Shown here in pieces: positions 5,197 to 6,254 of a DNA stretch of 6,254 nt. The translations under genes and the position numbers were made by a program. The notes beneath the pieces were generated by a model. The model was not told the DNA's origin, did no database searches, and was given only the letters and a program-made list of their open reading frames with translations. Source of the DNA: Bacteroidales bacterium UBA1711 (GTDB lineage Bacteria; Bacteroidota; Bacteroidia; Bacteroidales; P3); assembly GCA_002317325.1 (NCBI GenBank), contig DCJB01000008.1, positions 1 to 6,254 on the forward strand, written 5' to 3'. Each line of letters begins with the position of its first letter. The stretch's first letter is position 1.

Positions 5197-6254
5197 ATGA
5201 AGACGTTAGAGTTGATTGATTCCTTCTCGGAATTCAAAGAATTGAAGAACATAGACCGCGAGACTTTGATGCACATCCTCGAAGAGGTGTTCCGCTCGGC
5301 ACTGGCCAAGCGCTTCGGCACCGACGAGAATTTCGACATCATCGTGAACATCGACAAGGGCGACCTGGAAATTTTCCGCAACCGCACCATCGTCGAGGAC
5401 GGAGCCGTGGAGGATGAGAACATGGAGATTGCCTACAGCGAGGCCATCAAGATAGAGTCCGATTTTGAAGTGGGCGAGGAACTCTCCGAACCTATCTATA
5501 TGCACGACTTCGGCCGCCGCGAGATTCTGGCCATCCGCCAAAACCTCGTGAGCAAGATTCAGGACTACGAGAAGTCGCTGGTCTTCCAAAAATATAAGGA
5601 GAAAGTGGGCGAGGTGATTGTGGGCGAGGTCTATCAGCCTTGGAACAAAGAGGTCCTTATCCTCGACGAGGAGAAGATAGAGCTGGTCCTGCCCAAAGCC
5701 GAACAGATTCCGGGCGACCGCTTCCGCAAGGGCGACACGGTGCGCGCCGTGGTACTGAAGGTGGAAATGCGCAACAACAACCCCGCCATCATCCTCAGCC
5801 GCACTTCGCCTATCTTCTTGGAACGCCTCCTCGAAGCCGAGGTGCCGGAAATTTACGACGGCTTGATTACCATCAAGAACATAGTGCGTATGCCCGGCGA
5901 GCGCGCCAAGGTGGCCGTGGAGTCGTATGACGACCGCATCGACCCCGTGGGCAGCTGCGTCGGCGTGAAGGGCGCCCGCGTGCACGGCATCGTGCGCGAG
6001 TTGCGCAACGAAAGCGTCGATGTGATCAACTACACCTCCCGCCTCGACATCATGGTGCAGCGGTCGCTCTCCCCCGCCAAAATCTCCAGCCTCAAGGTGG
6101 ATGAGGAAAACAAACGGGTGGAAGTCTATATGGACCCCGACCAAGTGTCGCTGGCCATCGGCAGGGGCGGCTGCAACATCAAGCTGGCAAGCAAACTCAT
6201 CGGCTACGACATCGACGTCTATCGCACGGGCGACGTGGATACCGACGACGTGGA
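5197..6254 (+). CDS. nusA: Transcription termination/antitermination factor NusA (3' end outside the window)
   Basis: NusA binds RNA polymerase and nascent RNA, modulating pausing, intrinsic termination and antitermination. The first 352 codons are present; the reading frame is still open at the window edge, and Bacteroidota NusA is usually somewhat over 400 residues. The N-terminal polymerase-binding domain spans about 1-130. The S1 domain runs about 138-202, starting GEVIVGEVYQPW and ending AIILSRTSP. KH1 has its GxxG loop as GVKG at 256-259, and KH2 has GRGG at 322-325 in AIGRGGCNIKLA, where many bacteria have IGKGGQN. The ATG at 5197 follows an A/T-rich sequence without Shine-Dalgarno. 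No separate promoter is convincing in the 67-base spacer, so it is probably co-transcribed with rimP, with infB expected next. Confidence 0.95.
   Translation, partial: MKTLELIDSFSEFKELKNIDRETLMHILEEVFRSALAKRFGTDENFDIIVNIDKGDLEIFRNRTIVEDGAVEDENMEIAYSEAIKIESDFEVGEELSEPIYMHDFGRREILAIRQNLVSKIQDYEKSLVFQKYKEKVGEVIVGEVYQPWNKEVLILDEEKIELVLPKAEQIPGDRFRKGDTVRAVVLKVEMRNNNPAIILSRTSPIFLERLLEAEVPEIYDGLITIKNIVRMPGERAKVAVESYDDRIDPVGSCVGVKGARVHGIVRELRNESVDVINYTSRLDIMVQRSLSPAKISSLKVDEENKRVEVYMDPDQVSLAIGRGGCNIKLASKLIGYDIDVYRTGDVDTDDV

Noticed and set aside
5206..6144. 312-residue open frame antisense to nusA
   Set aside because: It is a shadow of NusA codon usage; the sense frame has intact S1 and KH domains.

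Overview
This window looks like a chromosomal segment from a fairly GC-rich member of the Bacteroidota, probably order Bacteroidales. Two promoters carry the phylum's -7 element (TAnnTTTG, here TATCTTTG) with a TTG about 19-20 bases upstream. Start codons generally lack strong Shine-Dalgarno sequences. The closest families I can recall for IorAB, RimP and NusA are those of Bacteroides/Prevotella-type genomes. I cannot fix the family or genus from this sequence.

Layout, all genes on the + strand. (1) Positions 1-128 hold a dyad-symmetric element, a Bacteroidota promoter and a short AT-rich leader. (2) iorA (129-1709) and iorB (1800-2363) encode the two subunits of indolepyruvate:ferredoxin oxidoreductase. 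They are separated by a 90-base spacer containing a 14-base tandem repeat, and a strong GC-rich terminator follows at about 2402-2433. (3) A very GC-rich stretch holds a sodium:solute symporter-family transporter (2466-3989) and a small DEDDh-type 3'-5' exonuclease (4055-4543), with a run of ten C just before the exonuclease start. (4) A second promoter (about 4616-4645) drives rimP (4692-5129) and nusA (5197 to beyond the window end). This is the conserved ribosome-maturation/transcription-factor operon that usually continues into infB. Its short leader is almost entirely one perfect hairpin with a GCAA tetraloop and a run of six T, which resembles an attenuator.

Functionally, IorA and IorB together oxidatively decarboxylate aryl pyruvates (from aromatic amino acids) to aryl-acetyl-CoA using ferredoxin, or run the reverse reaction. 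The symporter and exonuclease have no evident link to this pathway. RimP and NusA belong to the translation/transcription core.

I see no mobile element, CRISPR array, tRNA, rRNA or defence system. The gene content is ordinary core metabolism and housekeeping, and I found no convincing undescribed system. The points most worth checking are the terminator-like hairpin in the rimP-nusA leader, the clean absence of the C-terminal ferredoxin domain from IorA, and the C10 tract before the exonuclease gene.
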